A stretch of DNA of 64,000 nt. Source: Hymenobacter sp. IS2118. Its GTDB lineage: Bacteria > Bacteroidota > Bacteroidia > Cytophagales > Hymenobacteraceae. The position numbers were made by a program, and so were the translations under genes. The DNA is taken from the NCBI RefSeq assembly GCF_000715495.1, contig NZ_JNLX01000085.1:1-64000 (forward strand), given 5' to 3'. The notes under the pieces were generated by a model. It saw nothing but the letters and a program-made list of their open reading frames with translations. It had not been told where the DNA came from and ran no database searches. Position 1 is the stretch's first letter. Each line of letters starts with the position of its first letter. This document shows positions 35,325 through 44,923 of the stretch, piece after piece.

Positions 35325-36959
35325 TTGTTCACGCTTCTCACCCCTTCTGCCCTATTGGCCCTGTTGGGACTGTTGGTGCCAGTGGCCATTCACCTATGGA
35401 ACCGCCGACCGGGCCGCGAAATAGCAGTGGGCAGCTTGCGCTGGCTGGCCGCTGGCGCCAACCGCCGCCTGCGCAACCTGAAGCCCGAGCAGCTCTGGCT
35501 GCTGCTGCTGCGGGCCACGCTGCTGGCCGTGCTGGCCGTGGTGCTGGCGGGCCCGGTGTGGCAGCAAGCGCAGCCCGCCGGCCGGGGCCAGGTGCTGGTG
35601 AGTCCGAAGCTGATTGGAACTCCCGCATTAGGTGCATTGCGGCCTGCTATCGATTCGCTGGGGCGGCGCGGCTACGCGCTACGGTGGCTGGCTGCGGACT
35701 TCCCCAAAATGTCGCCGGCTGCTTTATGGGCTGATTCCGTGGGGCAGCGCGACAGCGCACGGGCACTGACAGCTGCTACTAAAACCGCTGGCCAGCAGCA
35801 CTGGAGCCGGGTGCAGCAGGCCACCCAGACGTTTGCCGGCCAGCCGCTTTACGTGCTTACTCCAGCTACTTTGCGGGATTTTGGCGGCACGCAGCCGCAC
35901 CTCCCCGCCACCGTGACGTGGCAGCCGCTGCCCACCGGAGCCTCCGATACCTGGCTCCAGGCCGCTGCCGTGCGAGGCGACAGCCTGCGCTTATTAGTAG
36001 GAAAAAGCAGCGAATCGCAAACTTCTTTCCGAATCACTTCCGTGGCGCGCCCCCGGCCGGGCGGCGTGGTGCGGGTGGCCGGCTTGCCCGCGTTGCAGGT
36101 GGTAGCCGGAGCAGCGGGCGACCAGCTCCGGCCCCTTACGCCCACTGCTGATACTGCGGCTCAAGCCATTGCCATCCGCTCCCAGCCGATTAGAATAGTC
36201 ATTTACGCGACCCCAGCTTACGCGGCCGATGCCCGCTACCTACAGGCCGGGTTGCGGGCCGCGTCCGTGGGCTTGCTTGCCCCATTGGCCCTCAGCACCA
36301 CCGCCAGCCTGCCGGGCGCGACCAACCCGCCGGACTGGCTTTTTTGGCTGGGCGATACTCCTTTGCCGACCGCCTGGACCTCGGCGATGAACCAGGGCAC
36401 GCAAATCTGGCGGGAAACAGCCGGGCCCGGCACTGCCGACCAGGCGCGGCTAACCGTGACCAGCGCGGACGAGGTGCCGGCCACTATTTTTCGGCGCGGG
36501 CCTTCGGTAGCCGACTCGAACGTCGGCGCCGCGTACCCGGTTTGGACCGATGGCCGGGGCCGCCCGGTGCTGGCGCGGCAGCCGCAGGGCCAGGGCGCGT
36601 TGTACTCCTTGGCCACACGCCTCAGCCCTACCTGGAGCGATTTGGCCGATAATCCGACTTTCCCAGCCCGGCTCCTGGCCCTGCTGCAACCCGAAATGAC
36701 CGACGCAGGCGCCCGGCCCCGCACGCCGCTCGATGCAGCGCTGGCGGCCCATGACCAGCGCGCCCTCGACCCCGCGCAGCTTCAGCTAGCCGGCACAACT
36801 CCGGCGGCGACGGCCAGCGCGGTTGCCGTTGAGCGTCCGGGCTTGCGCCAAACTGATTTGCGGCCCTGGCTGGTGCTGGCCGCCCTGTTGCTTTTTGCCT
36901 TTGAACGCCTGCTGGCCCATCGCCGGGAATCCCAGAGCTTAACCACTACTGCCTTATGA
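35325..36959 (+). CDS. BatA-type membrane protein
   Basis: A 544-residue protein with a TTG start at 35325. The N-terminus is the aerotolerance BatA domain: FTLLTPSALLALLGLLVPVA, then IHLWNRRPGREIAVGSLRWL, then a second membrane helix at about 60-80 (LLLRATLLAVLAVVLAGPVW). A C-terminal helix spans about 515-530 (LVLAALLLFAFERLLAH). The large part between is predicted extracytoplasmic and has no clear von Willebrand A signature. Its stop overlaps the next start (ATGA), so translation is coupled. Likely part of a MoxR/DUF58-dependent envelope complex. Confidence 0.85.
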   Translation: MFTLLTPSALLALLGLLVPVAIHLWNRRPGREIAVGSLRWLAAGANRRLRNLKPEQLWLLLLRATLLAVLAVVLAGPVWQQAQPAGRGQVLVSPKLIGTPALGALRPAIDSLGRRGYALRWLAADFPKMSPAALWADSVGQRDSARALTAATKTAGQQHWSRVQQATQTFAGQPLYVLTPATLRDFGGTQPHLPATVTWQPLPTGASDTWLQAAAVRGDSLRLLVGKSSESQTSFRITSVARPRPGGVVRVAGLPALQVVAGAAGDQLRPLTPTADTAAQAIAIRSQPIRIVIYATPAYAADARYLQAGLRAASVGLLAPLALSTTASLPGATNPPDWLFWLGDTPLPTAWTSAMNQGTQIWRETAGPGTADQARLTVTSADEVPATIFRRGPSVADSNVGAAYPVWTDGRGRPVLARQPQGQGALYSLATRLSPTWSDLADNPTFPARLLALLQPEMTDAGARPRTPLDAALAAHDQRALDPAQLQLAGTTPAATASAVAVERPGLRQTDLRPWLVLAALLLFAFERLLAHRRESQSLTTTAL

Positions 36960-39217
36960 GTGCGCCGGTCGCCCCTTTCCTGGCCGCAGATTTAGCGCCG
37001 GCCCGCCAGCTGCTGCAAGGCGTTGGGCGCAGCTGGGGTTGGCGGCGAGCCGCTGCCGTCCTGCTCCCGGCCACGGCCGGGGCGTTGCTGCTGGTGGTAT
37101 TGAGCCAGCATTGGCCGGCGGCGCGGTTGGTCTGGATGAGTCTGGCCGCGCTCAGCTTGCTTTTCGCGGCCTGGCGGCTCTGGCCCTTGCGCCGGATTAG
37201 CCCCACCACCGTGGCGCCGTTGCTGGACCGGCAATTTCCCGAGCTGGAAGACAGCGCTGGCCTGCTGCTAAAATCAACCGAAAGCCTGAACCTGCTGGAG
37301 GCGTTGCAGCAGAACCGCGTGGCCCAACGCCTGGAGGCACTCCGGGCGGCGGGGAATTTGTTGTTGCCGGTGGCTTTTCGGCGCGCGCTGCTGCTTACCG
37401 CCGGGCTGCTGGCGGCCGCGGCCGTGGTGTGGTGGCTGCCAGCGCCGGCGCTTCCGCAGAATAAATCCGGAGAAGTAACGGTGCGTTTTCCCAATAAGCC
37501 ACCCGTGGTGGCTGGCCAGAAACCGGTCAGCATCGTAGGTACGCGACTGTGGGTGACCCCCCCGGCCTACACGCGGCAGGCGGCTTTTGCGCCCGCGCAG
37601 GCGTCGTTTCAGTGCCCGCAGGGGGCACGGGTGCGCTGGCAGGTGCGGGTGAGCGGGCCCGGCCCGGCGGCGCCTGAGGTAGAGCTGGGCCGGCGCCGGA
37701 TTCGCATGCAGCCGGTAGCGGGGCAGGCCAACCTGTTTTTTGCCGAGCAGACGCTCGCCACTTCCGCCCTGTATCGCCTGCGTTTCGCGGGCACGGTTTC
37801 CGATGATTATGCCATTGACGTCCGGGCCGACCAGGCACCGGTGGTACGCATTCAAACGCCCAGGCCCTACACGCTGGTGGAATTTGGCATGCGCCCTGAT
37901 TTGCCGGTACGCGCCACCGTGCGCGACGACTACGGCCTGAGCCGCGCCGAGCTGGTGATTACCGTGGCGCAGGGCGAGGGCGAGGCCGTGAAATTCCGGG
38001 AAGTGCGGCGCGATTTGAGTGCCGCGCTGGGCGGGCAGCCGGCTCAAACCAGCCTGAGCAGCCAGCTCAACCTGCCCCAACTGGGCCTCACTTACGGCGA
38101 CGAGCTGTACTTCTACATCACGGCCCGCGACAACGCTGGCCACTCCTCGCGCACCGATTCGTACCTGGTGCAGTGGCAGGATACCGCCGTGGCCGACAGT
38201 CCCACCGACATGGGCATGGGCATAAAAGTGGCGCCCGCCTACTTCCGCAGCCAGCGTCAAATCATCATCGACACCGAGAAACTGATTGCCGAAAAACCCA
38301 GACTCGACGCCGCTACCGTGGCCACCCGCGCCAATAATCTGGGTTTCGACCAGCAGTCGCTGCGCCTGCGCTACGGCAAATTTATGGGCGAAGAAGTAGG
38401 CGGCAGCATGGGGCCCAGCGCCCCGCGTTCGCCCATTGCCGAGGATGAGGAGGAAAAAGAAGGTGACCACGACGAGCATGCGGGAGAGTCGGCCGAGGAA
38501 CACCACGACCATGCCACCGCCCCGGCCTCGTCGGCCAAAGCCTCCCCTACCGCCGCCACCGACGAGCTGATGGAAGCCTACGTGCACAAGCACGACGACT
38601 CCGAAACTGCCGACTTTCTGGAGCCGGTCGTGAAGGCCAAGCTGCGCATCGTGCTCGACCAGATGTGGGCCGCCGAGCTGCGCCTGCGCACCGGCCAGCT
38701 CGCCGCCGCGCTGCCCTACGAGTACAAGGCCCTGCGGCTGCTGAAGGAAGTACAGCAGCAAACCCGCGCCTACGTCAAAAAGGCCGGCTTCGTGCTCCAG
38801 CCCCTGCCCGAAGCCACCTTGCGCCTCACCGGCGACCTGGCGGGCGCGGCCGTGCCCCAGCGACAGCAAAATGTGCCCACTCCCGCGGCCCAGCCCGCAG
38901 TACGGGCGGCGCTCCGCTGGCTGGCAACCACTCCCGCTTTGGCCAAAACCAACCCGGCCGATGTCCGGGTGCTGGAGCAGGCGGGCCCGGCCCTGGCCGG
39001 TGCGGCGCTGCAGCGGCCGGGCGTGTACCTGCCCGCTTTGCGCGCGCTGCGGGAATTGGTGGCCGACGTGCGGGCGGGCCGACCGGCCTGCACCGCCTGC
39101 CGCGCCCCCGTGGAGCGAGCCCTCACCGACCTGCTGGCCGCCGCCCCCGCCGCCCCGTTGGCCCCGCCGGCCCCCAACCGCCTGGCCCGACGCTACTTTC
39201 AGGAATTAACCCGCTAG
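36956..39217 (+). CDS. DUF4175-like membrane protein with acidic His-rich linker
   Basis: A 753-residue protein. Three hydrophobic helices lie in the first 165 residues (AAAVLLPATAGALLLVVLSQ; LVWMSLAALSLLFAAWRLWP; RALLLTAGLLAAAAVVWWLP). A long extracytoplasmic beta-rich region follows (RLWVTPPAYTRQAAFAPAQA; VRDDYGLSRAELVITVAQGE), like DUF4175-type proteins found beside MoxR/DUF58. Residues about 496-520 form a striking acidic, His-rich linker (EDEEEKEGDHDEHAGESAEE, then HHDHA) that could bind divalent metals. The tail is helical and Ala/Pro-rich. It overlaps the preceding gene by 4 bases; the next gene starts 4 bases after it. Confidence 0.75.
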   Translation: MSAPVAPFLAADLAPARQLLQGVGRSWGWRRAAAVLLPATAGALLLVVLSQHWPAARLVWMSLAALSLLFAAWRLWPLRRISPTTVAPLLDRQFPELEDSAGLLLKSTESLNLLEALQQNRVAQRLEALRAAGNLLLPVAFRRALLLTAGLLAAAAVVWWLPAPALPQNKSGEVTVRFPNKPPVVAGQKPVSIVGTRLWVTPPAYTRQAAFAPAQASFQCPQGARVRWQVRVSGPGPAAPEVELGRRRIRMQPVAGQANLFFAEQTLATSALYRLRFAGTVSDDYAIDVRADQAPVVRIQTPRPYTLVEFGMRPDLPVRATVRDDYGLSRAELVITVAQGEGEAVKFREVRRDLSAALGGQPAQTSLSSQLNLPQLGLTYGDELYFYITARDNAGHSSRTDSYLVQWQDTAVADSPTDMGMGIKVAPAYFRSQRQIIIDTEKLIAEKPRLDAATVATRANNLGFDQQSLRLRYGKFMGEEVGGSMGPSAPRSPIAEDEEEKEGDHDEHAGESAEEHHDHATAPASSAKASPTAATDELMEAYVHKHDDSETADFLEPVVKAKLRIVLDQMWAAELRLRTGQLAAALPYEYKALRLLKEVQQQTRAYVKKAGFVLQPLPEATLRLTGDLAGAAVPQRQQNVPTPAAQPAVRAALRWLATTPALAKTNPADVRVLEQAGPALAGAALQRPGVYLPALRALRELVADVRAGRPACTACRAPVERALTDLLAAAPAAPLAPPAPNRLARRYFQELTR

Positions 39218-39221
39218 TATT

Positions 39222-41024
39222 TTGCTTTTTACGCCCTCCGGTTCTTCGGCTTACTACATCCTGCTGGCTTGCTGCCTGGCGCTGGGCATTGGGCTGGTGG
39301 TGCTGGCGTGGCGGCGGCAGCGGCAGCGCTGGGCCCGGATGGCAGCCGGAGCACTGGCGGCCACGGCCCTTTGGCTGCTGGCTTTCCCGCCGATGCGCCA
39401 GTTACCGGCGGCGCGCGCCCAAGCCATTGTGCTCACCGAAGGCTACCACCCCGACACCCTACGGCAGCTGGTGCGCCAGCTTGGAGCGGGCACGCCCCTG
39501 TGGTATTTCGGGCCGGGCAAGGCACCCGCCCAGGCCCGCCCGCTCGCCAGCCTGCTCACTCTCACCGAGCAGCGGCCCGCGCTCAAACGGCTGCACCTGG
39601 TGGGGCGCGGGGTGGCCGCAGCCGACTTGCCAGCCCTGGGTAGCCTCGCTGTGCAGTGGCACGCGGCGGCAGCTTTCACGGGCATCAAAACCGCTTTGTG
39701 GAATCAAAAGCTGGCCTTGGGCGAAGCCCTGTGGGTTGAAGGAATCGTGGCGTTGCCCAAAACTGGTGTGCCCGCCTGGGTCTGCCTGCGCGCGGCGGGT
39801 ACCGTGCGCGATTCGGTGCGGTTGGCGGCGGGCGGCGGCGCGTTTCGGCTGCGCTACCAGCCCAAGGCAGCGGGACTGGCGCGCTACGCGCTGGAGCTAC
39901 GCCGCGACGGCCAGCTGCTAACCACCGAGCCCGTGCCGGTCGAGATTACCACGTCCGATTTGCCAGCGGTTTTGCTGCTGACTGCCACGCCTTCATTTGA
40001 ATTCAAATTCCTGAAAAACTACCTGGGCGAGGCCCACTACCCGGTAGCCCTGCGCACCACCGTCAGCCGGGGCATGGTGCAGACCGACTTTGTCAATCAG
40101 CCGAAAAAGGCGCTCAACCGCCTTACGCCAGCTTTATTAAGTAATTATGCCTTAGTGGTTGCTGATGCCGCCACACTGGCCGGCCTGGCGGGGGCCGAAG
40201 CGCAGGCGCTGCAGGCTGCCATCGGGGCGGGCCGGCTCGGGCTGGTGGTGCTGGCCGAGGCCACACCCCTGCCCCGCACGGTTCCCATGCGAACGGATTT
40301 TGCCATTTTGCCCCGGGCGGCGGCCCAGGCCGTGCCTCAAGTACTAACGTGGCCCGACGCCCCGGCGGAGGCGCGCACGGCTATTCCCGCGCAGCTGCGG
40401 CCGGCCCCGGCTTTGCGGTCGCTGGTTTCGGGGCCGGGTCAGGCGCTGCTGGCTGCCAGCCGGCGCGCGGGTTTGGGTTTCGTGGTCGTATCGGTGGTGC
40501 CCGAAACATTCCGCTGGGCGCTGCAAGGGCAGTCAGCTGTTTATGCCTCGTTTTGGAACCGGCTGCTGACGGCGGCGACCCCACCGGCGCAACCGGCTGC
40601 AACCTGGCATGCCGGTGCCCGCTGGCCCCGCCCGCTGCGTCCGCTAACGTTGCATTTGGCTGCTACTTTGCCCGAAGTGCAACCTACCATCAGCCTGGCT
40701 GCAAGTGGTGTTGCGGTACGACTGGCTTTGCGCCAGGACTCGCGCTTGCCGGAGTGGAGCACCGGGCTTTTCTGGCCTTCCGCTGCCGGTTGGCATCAGG
40801 TACGGGGACCAGGACGCACCGTCCACAGCTTTTATGTCTTCCCGGATTCGGCCTGGCAAGGGCCCGAATTGCAGCAGCGCCAGCAAGCCGTAACGCAATA
40901 CGCCGCTCAAGCTCAGGCGGCGCCCCAGCCTACCGACACCATCCAGGTGCCCTGGCCGGCGGCGTGGTTCTTCGGCTTGTTCCTACTGGCTGCCGGTTAC
41001 CTCTGGCTCGAAGAAAAGCTCTGA
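39222..41024 (+). CDS. Large membrane protein of the MoxR/BatA locus
   Basis: A 600-residue protein with a TTG start at 39222, four bases after the previous stop. Two N-terminal helices (YYILLACCLALGIGLVVLAW; RMAAGALAATALWLLAFPPM) and one C-terminal helix (AAWFFGLFLLAAGYLWL) anchor a large extracytoplasmic part. The segment LPAVLLLTATPSFEFKFLKN followed by YALVVADAATLAGL resembles the class I glutamine-amidotransferase-like domain of BatA-neighbour membrane proteins. The hydrophobic ends and location define it as the last subunit of this gene train. Specific function unknown. A terminator at 41234-41269 follows. Confidence 0.78.
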   Translation: MLFTPSGSSAYYILLACCLALGIGLVVLAWRRQRQRWARMAAGALAATALWLLAFPPMRQLPAARAQAIVLTEGYHPDTLRQLVRQLGAGTPLWYFGPGKAPAQARPLASLLTLTEQRPALKRLHLVGRGVAAADLPALGSLAVQWHAAAAFTGIKTALWNQKLALGEALWVEGIVALPKTGVPAWVCLRAAGTVRDSVRLAAGGGAFRLRYQPKAAGLARYALELRRDGQLLTTEPVPVEITTSDLPAVLLLTATPSFEFKFLKNYLGEAHYPVALRTTVSRGMVQTDFVNQPKKALNRLTPALLSNYALVVADAATLAGLAGAEAQALQAAIGAGRLGLVVLAEATPLPRTVPMRTDFAILPRAAAQAVPQVLTWPDAPAEARTAIPAQLRPAPALRSLVSGPGQALLAASRRAGLGFVVVSVVPETFRWALQGQSAVYASFWNRLLTAATPPAQPAATWHAGARWPRPLRPLTLHLAATLPEVQPTISLAASGVAVRLALRQDSRLPEWSTGLFWPSAAGWHQVRGPGRTVHSFYVFPDSAWQGPELQQRQQAVTQYAAQAQAAPQPTDTIQVPWPAAWFFGLFLLAAGYLWLEEKL

Positions 41025-41233
41025 TACGCTTTAAGCCATAAGCTGCAAGCCGCAAGCTTTCATTTTGATTAGCAATTGGTTGCCAGCCATTCAAGGTGAG
41101 TTTTCTTTTATACAACTGCTTAAATCCGCTGACGCACGTTTCCAACGCCCTGCCGCCTTATCCTGAGCCAATGGCTCCAAGCCAGTGGCAGCTTGTCGGA
41201 GACGCACGCCAGCCTCTCGTACTATTCATGGCA

Positions 41234-41269
41234 TAAAAAAAGCTCCTGCCGTGGCAGGAGCTTTTTTTT
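41234..41269. terminator. Bidirectional Rho-independent terminator
   Basis: AAAAAAAGCTCCTGCC / GGCAGGAGCTTTTTTT with a GT loop: a perfect stem with A and T runs on both sides. It serves the plus-strand MoxR train and the convergent T9SS cargo gene. Confidence 0.93.
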
Positions 41270-41317
41270 ATTTAAACACTGCCCGCACCTGAAATGGTGA
41301 GGGTGGCGTTTGGCAAA

Positions 41318-43828
41318 CTAGTTTTTCTGCACGCGGCGCACGGCGGTTACCGCGCCCTGGCGTACTTCCAACAGGTACACACCGGCAGCCAGGCTGGCGG
41401 GCAGTTCCATTTGCTGGTTGGCAGCGAGGGCAGCAGGAGCCACCACCACACGGCCGGTGAGGTCGCGCAGGGCAACCGTGGCGGCGCCGGCTTTCGGCAG
41501 CGCTACCGTGATGCGGTCGGTGGCTGGGTTTGGCGACACCGTCAGGCCGGGCATGGCCTTGCTGGCGTTGGTAGCCGAGGCCACGAAATCCGTGATGCTG
41601 ATATCATCAATGCTGATACGCGGAATTGTGGTAGTAGCCGTCGTGGTGTTGGAGATGCGGAAACGCACGTTGCCGGTCTGGTTCACCGTGAAGGTGTAGG
41701 GCGTGAGCGTGGTCGTGAGCGCAGCCGGCGCGCCGGGTACGGTGGTAAAGGTCGCGCCGCCATCGGTCGATATAGCAAGGATGAACGAGGAAGCAGCATC
41801 AATGCCGTATTGGCCGGCATTTACCGTTACCACACCAGCCCCGTTCGCCTTATCAAAGTCCATGCGGATGAAACCGGCGCGGATACGGGCTGATTTCAGG
41901 CCGTTGAACCGGTCCGAGAAGGAAGAGCCGATGAGGGCATCAGAGAAGGTCCAAGCACCGCTGGCGAGGGTAACCGAAGCGGCCGCATAGCCGCCTTTGG
42001 TACCGGTTTCGAAGTCTTCGAAAGCACCGGCGGTGCTGGGGTTCGAGACGGTGAAGGTGAAGGCGTTGGACGTAACAGTGCCATTGCTCACCGAAACCGG
42101 ATAGTTGCCGGCCGTCGTCAGCGCACTGGCGGGGATGGTCACCATCAGGGTAGTAGCCGTGCTGCTGGTCTGGGTGTAGCTCACGCTGTTAAAGTTGACC
42201 GTGGAAGTGGGCGTGAAGCCCGTACCGGTGATGGTCAAAACTACATCGGGGCCACCGGCCACCTGGGCGTTGGGCGCAAGGGCTGTGATGGCGGGCGGCG
42301 TTACCGGGGCCGTTACCGTGAATGCGGTTGGGCTGGTAGCGGTACCGCCGGCCGTGGTCACGACAATGGTACCGCTGGTAGCAGCAGCAGGCACATCAAA
42401 CGTAATCAAAGTAGCGCTCACGACCACGAAGTTGGTGACGGCCGTGCCGTTGAGCGTGGCACCGGTAGCGCCGGTGAAGTTGGTGCCGGTCACGGTTACT
42501 GACGTGCCAACGGGGCCGGAATCCGGCGTGAAGCTGGTGATGGTGGGCGTGGGCGCGGCCACGGCCGTTACCGTACCCACAACGGCCACGTTGGCAGTGG
42601 TAGCGCCAGTGCTGGCCACGGTCAGGTTGCCGGCGAAGGCGCCAACCGCAGCGCCGGTGAGGCGCACGTAAACGAGCGTATTAGCAGCCGTACCGGCCGT
42701 TTGGGCCACCGTCACGGAAGAAGCAAAATCAGTGGTAGCGCTCAGCGAAACCTCGTAGCCGGTGGGGGCCGTCACCACGACATCAGCCGTGAGCGTGGTG
42801 CCGCCTACCGTTACAGTTTGGGTGGCCGAGGGCGTGCCCACGACGGCGGTGAAGGCCGTGAGCGTGGTTGGGGTAGCCGTAACCGTGGCCGTAGCGGCGG
42901 TGCCGCAGGCATTGATGTTCAGCGGCGCATCGGTAGCGGTGAGGACCACGGGAGTAGTACCACCGGAAGGATTTACGGTATTAGCACCGCTGGGCCAGAT
43001 GCCGTCGGCATCAGAGGCGCAGCCCACCACGGTACCATCCACCACGGAGCGCTGCTCCACGCGGAGTACCTTACCAGCCGAGTTGGGCTCGAGCGTAGTC
43101 CAATCGCCGGCCGTGGTCGAGTACGCCGCAGGTACGCTGGCAATGGTAGCACCAATCGCCTCCACTACCGTTACGCCCAGAGGACGGCCGGTACCGGCCA
43201 CGTTATCGTATACAGCCACCAGGTTTTTGGGGGTTGCCGCCGAGCTGCCTTTCAACACGGTGGCATCGGTGGCGGTAGCGCCGGTGCCCAGCGCCAGTAC
43301 GGTCATGGTCTGGTTCAGCGCAAGGCGCTTTTCCACCACGGTCGGGGTAGCATCAGGAGCCAGTACAATGGTCATGTACACTTGGTTGCCGGGCGTAAAG
43401 CGAGCATTACCGGTGTTTACGAAGCCAAACCAGCCGGTGTAGCTGCCAGCAGCATTGGTGGTAAAAGTGGCGTAGCCGCCGGCCATGGTCAGGCTGGCCG
43501 AGGTAGAGTAAGCATAGGTGGTGGCAGCGGGGGTGGCCCCCGGCGTAATCAGAAGCGGGTTACCGGCACCGGTCACAGCGCCACCCAGGTCGGTGCTGAT
43601 GCCGGCCTGGTTGTAGTAGCGATACAATGTACTGGGAGTAAGGTTACTCACCGTGGCCCGGTACAGGACCGGCAGCCGGGTAGCAGTGCCGCTGCTAGTA
43701 TACTGGGGCACCACCAGACCGGTAAAATCAGCCTGGGTCAGGTTTTGGGCGAAACTGGCCAAGGGCAGCGCCAGGGCTATCAGGGCCAGCAGGGTGCGCC
43801 GCCAGAGAGGAGTATTTTGTTTAATCAT
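41318..43828 (-). CDS. Secreted T9SS cargo protein with IPT/TIG domains
   Basis: An 836-residue exported protein. Residues 1-27 are a signal peptide (LLALIALALPLASFAQN). A Ser/Thr/Ala/Val-rich beta region follows. Two IPT/TIG-type domains begin with PTITSFTPDSGPVGTSVTVT and PAITALAPNAQVAGGPDVVL. The last 75 residues are a type IX secretion sorting domain of type A (LTVSPNPATDRITVALPKAG; LRDLTGRVV; LPASLAAGVYLLEVRQG), so it should be delivered to the cell surface or medium. The domain before the TIG repeats (VVTAPTGYEVSLSATTDFAS) is common in Cytophagales surface proteins. No catalytic motif is seen; adhesin or matrix function is likely but unproven. A TAGCTTTG box lies 44 bases upstream. Confidence 0.88.
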   Translation of the reverse strand: MIKQNTPLWRRTLLALIALALPLASFAQNLTQADFTGLVVPQYTSSGTATRLPVLYRATVSNLTPSTLYRYYNQAGISTDLGGAVTGAGNPLLITPGATPAATTYAYSTSASLTMAGGYATFTTNAAGSYTGWFGFVNTGNARFTPGNQVYMTIVLAPDATPTVVEKRLALNQTMTVLALGTGATATDATVLKGSSAATPKNLVAVYDNVAGTGRPLGVTVVEAIGATIASVPAAYSTTAGDWTTLEPNSAGKVLRVEQRSVVDGTVVGCASDADGIWPSGANTVNPSGGTTPVVLTATDAPLNINACGTAATATVTATPTTLTAFTAVVGTPSATQTVTVGGTTLTADVVVTAPTGYEVSLSATTDFASSVTVAQTAGTAANTLVYVRLTGAAVGAFAGNLTVASTGATTANVAVVGTVTAVAAPTPTITSFTPDSGPVGTSVTVTGTNFTGATGATLNGTAVTNFVVVSATLITFDVPAAATSGTIVVTTAGGTATSPTAFTVTAPVTPPAITALAPNAQVAGGPDVVLTITGTGFTPTSTVNFNSVSYTQTSSTATTLMVTIPASALTTAGNYPVSVSNGTVTSNAFTFTVSNPSTAGAFEDFETGTKGGYAAASVTLASGAWTFSDALIGSSFSDRFNGLKSARIRAGFIRMDFDKANGAGVVTVNAGQYGIDAASSFILAISTDGGATFTTVPGAPAALTTTLTPYTFTVNQTGNVRFRISNTTTATTTIPRISIDDISITDFVASATNASKAMPGLTVSPNPATDRITVALPKAGAATVALRDLTGRVVVAPAALAANQQMELPASLAAGVYLLEVRQGAVTAVRRVQKN

Positions 43829-43871
43829 GAGAGTTGGTAAAATGGTGAATTGAATCAGGAAACACTACCGG

Positions 43872-43879
43872 CAAAGCTA
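43872..43879 (-). promoter_or_regulatory. -7 promoter element of the T9SS cargo gene
   Basis: On the minus strand this reads TAGCTTTG, a full TAnnTTTG match, 43 bases before the ATG at 43828. No clear TTTG is at -33. Confidence 0.55.
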
Positions 43880-43948
43880 CGGCCATTCGACGAAAGCCAG
43901 CGGCCAGCAGCAGGTTATAAGATAATCATCAGTGCAAACCTGCGGGCA

Positions 43949-44794
43949 TTACTCCCAGAGCGGATAGTGCTCCAAATGCACTTCCTTCCCGAAAAACAGC
44001 CGCGTGCTTTCCTCAAAGGAGCGGGTGAAATCCGACACGTAGAAATGGTGGACCGGGGCCGCGCCGGCGGTCGGGGCCAGCAAGCCGTGCGCCGCCAGAT
44101 ACGCCTCGGCGTCGGCGGCCACCACGTCGGAGGCGTCGAGCACATCCACACGGCCGGCGTAGTAGCGCGCAATCTGCTCCTTGATAAGCGGGTAGTGCGT
44201 GCAGGCCAGCACCAGCGCGCCGATGCCGGCCAGGGCGGCGTGGCCGAGATAAGCGGCAATAATATCGTCGCTGATGGAGTTCTTGAAGAAGCCTTCCTCT
44301 ATCATAGGTACCAACAACGGCGTGGCCAGCGACTGCAAATCCACGCCGGCGTCGAGGTCGTCCACCTTCTTCTTATACACGTTGGAGTTCACCGTCTGCT
44401 TCGTGCCGATGAGGCCCACGCGGCGGCCGGCGTAGGCGCGGCCCAAATGCGCCACAATGGGGTCGATAACGTTGAGCACCCGCGCCTTGGAGCCCACGTA
44501 CTCGCGCACCAGCTCGTAGGCCGCAGCCGAGGCTGAGTTGCAGGCAATCATTATCAGCTTGCACTTTTGGCGCAGCAGCAGGTCGCAAATCTTAACGGAG
44601 TACGCCTGAATGGCGGCGGCGCTTTTGTCGCCGTAGGGCAGGTGGGCGGTGTCGCCGAAGTACACGATGCGCTCGTGGGGCAGGCGCCGGGCCACGGCGC
44701 GGGCCACCGTGAGCCCGCCAATGCCGGAATCGAACATGCCAATGGGCCGGGTATCCGTGGCTGAAGCAAAGGGCGTGGGCGTGGGGGTAGTCAT
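43949..44794 (-). CDS. murI: Glutamate racemase
   Basis: A 281-residue cofactor-independent glutamate racemase. The family features are IGMFDSGIGGLTVARA (catalytic Asp region), YFGDTAHLPYGDKS, IACNSASAAAYE (first catalytic Cys) and LVLACTHYPLIKEQI (second catalytic Cys with His). It makes D-glutamate for peptidoglycan in the cytoplasm. The N-terminal eight to ten residues before DTRPIGMFDSG are a short extension (MTTPTPTPFASA). A full TAnnTTTG box ends only five bases upstream of this ATG, so the transcript may be leaderless. Confidence 0.96.
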   Translation of the reverse strand: MTTPTPTPFASATDTRPIGMFDSGIGGLTVARAVARRLPHERIVYFGDTAHLPYGDKSAAAIQAYSVKICDLLLRQKCKLIMIACNSASAAAYELVREYVGSKARVLNVIDPIVAHLGRAYAGRRVGLIGTKQTVNSNVYKKKVDDLDAGVDLQSLATPLLVPMIEEGFFKNSISDDIIAAYLGHAALAGIGALVLACTHYPLIKEQIARYYAGRVDVLDASDVVAADAEAYLAAHGLLAPTAGAAPVHHFYVSDFTRSFEESTRLFFGKEVHLEHYPLWE

Positions 44795-44798
44795 ACGG

Positions 44799-44806
44799 CA
44801 AAGGTA
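44799..44806 (-). promoter_or_regulatory. -7 promoter element very close to the murI start
   Basis: The minus strand reads TACCTTTG, matching TAnnTTTG. Its last base is five bases before the ATG at 44794, so transcription would begin at or within a few bases of the start codon. No convincing -33 TTTG is found 19 bases upstream. Confidence 0.45.
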
Positions 44807-44923
44807 GGAGCCGGGCGTGGCGAGCCGGCCACGGATATTGCCGGCTACTGAGAACCACGGTCGGCTCCCGGTATCATTGAAAATATTCTATATTTCGCGT
44901 CCCACCTGAAAATCTCAATTCCC

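Noticed and set aside
41118..41215. Possible third family B copy
   Set aside because: Only short matches such as GGAGACGCACGCCAGC remain; no terminal repeats can be aligned with confidence.
42701..43840. Long open frame opposite the T9SS cargo gene
   Set aside because: It is a shadow: Gly/Arg/His-rich with no domains, while the minus-strand frame has a signal peptide, TIG domains and a sorting domain.
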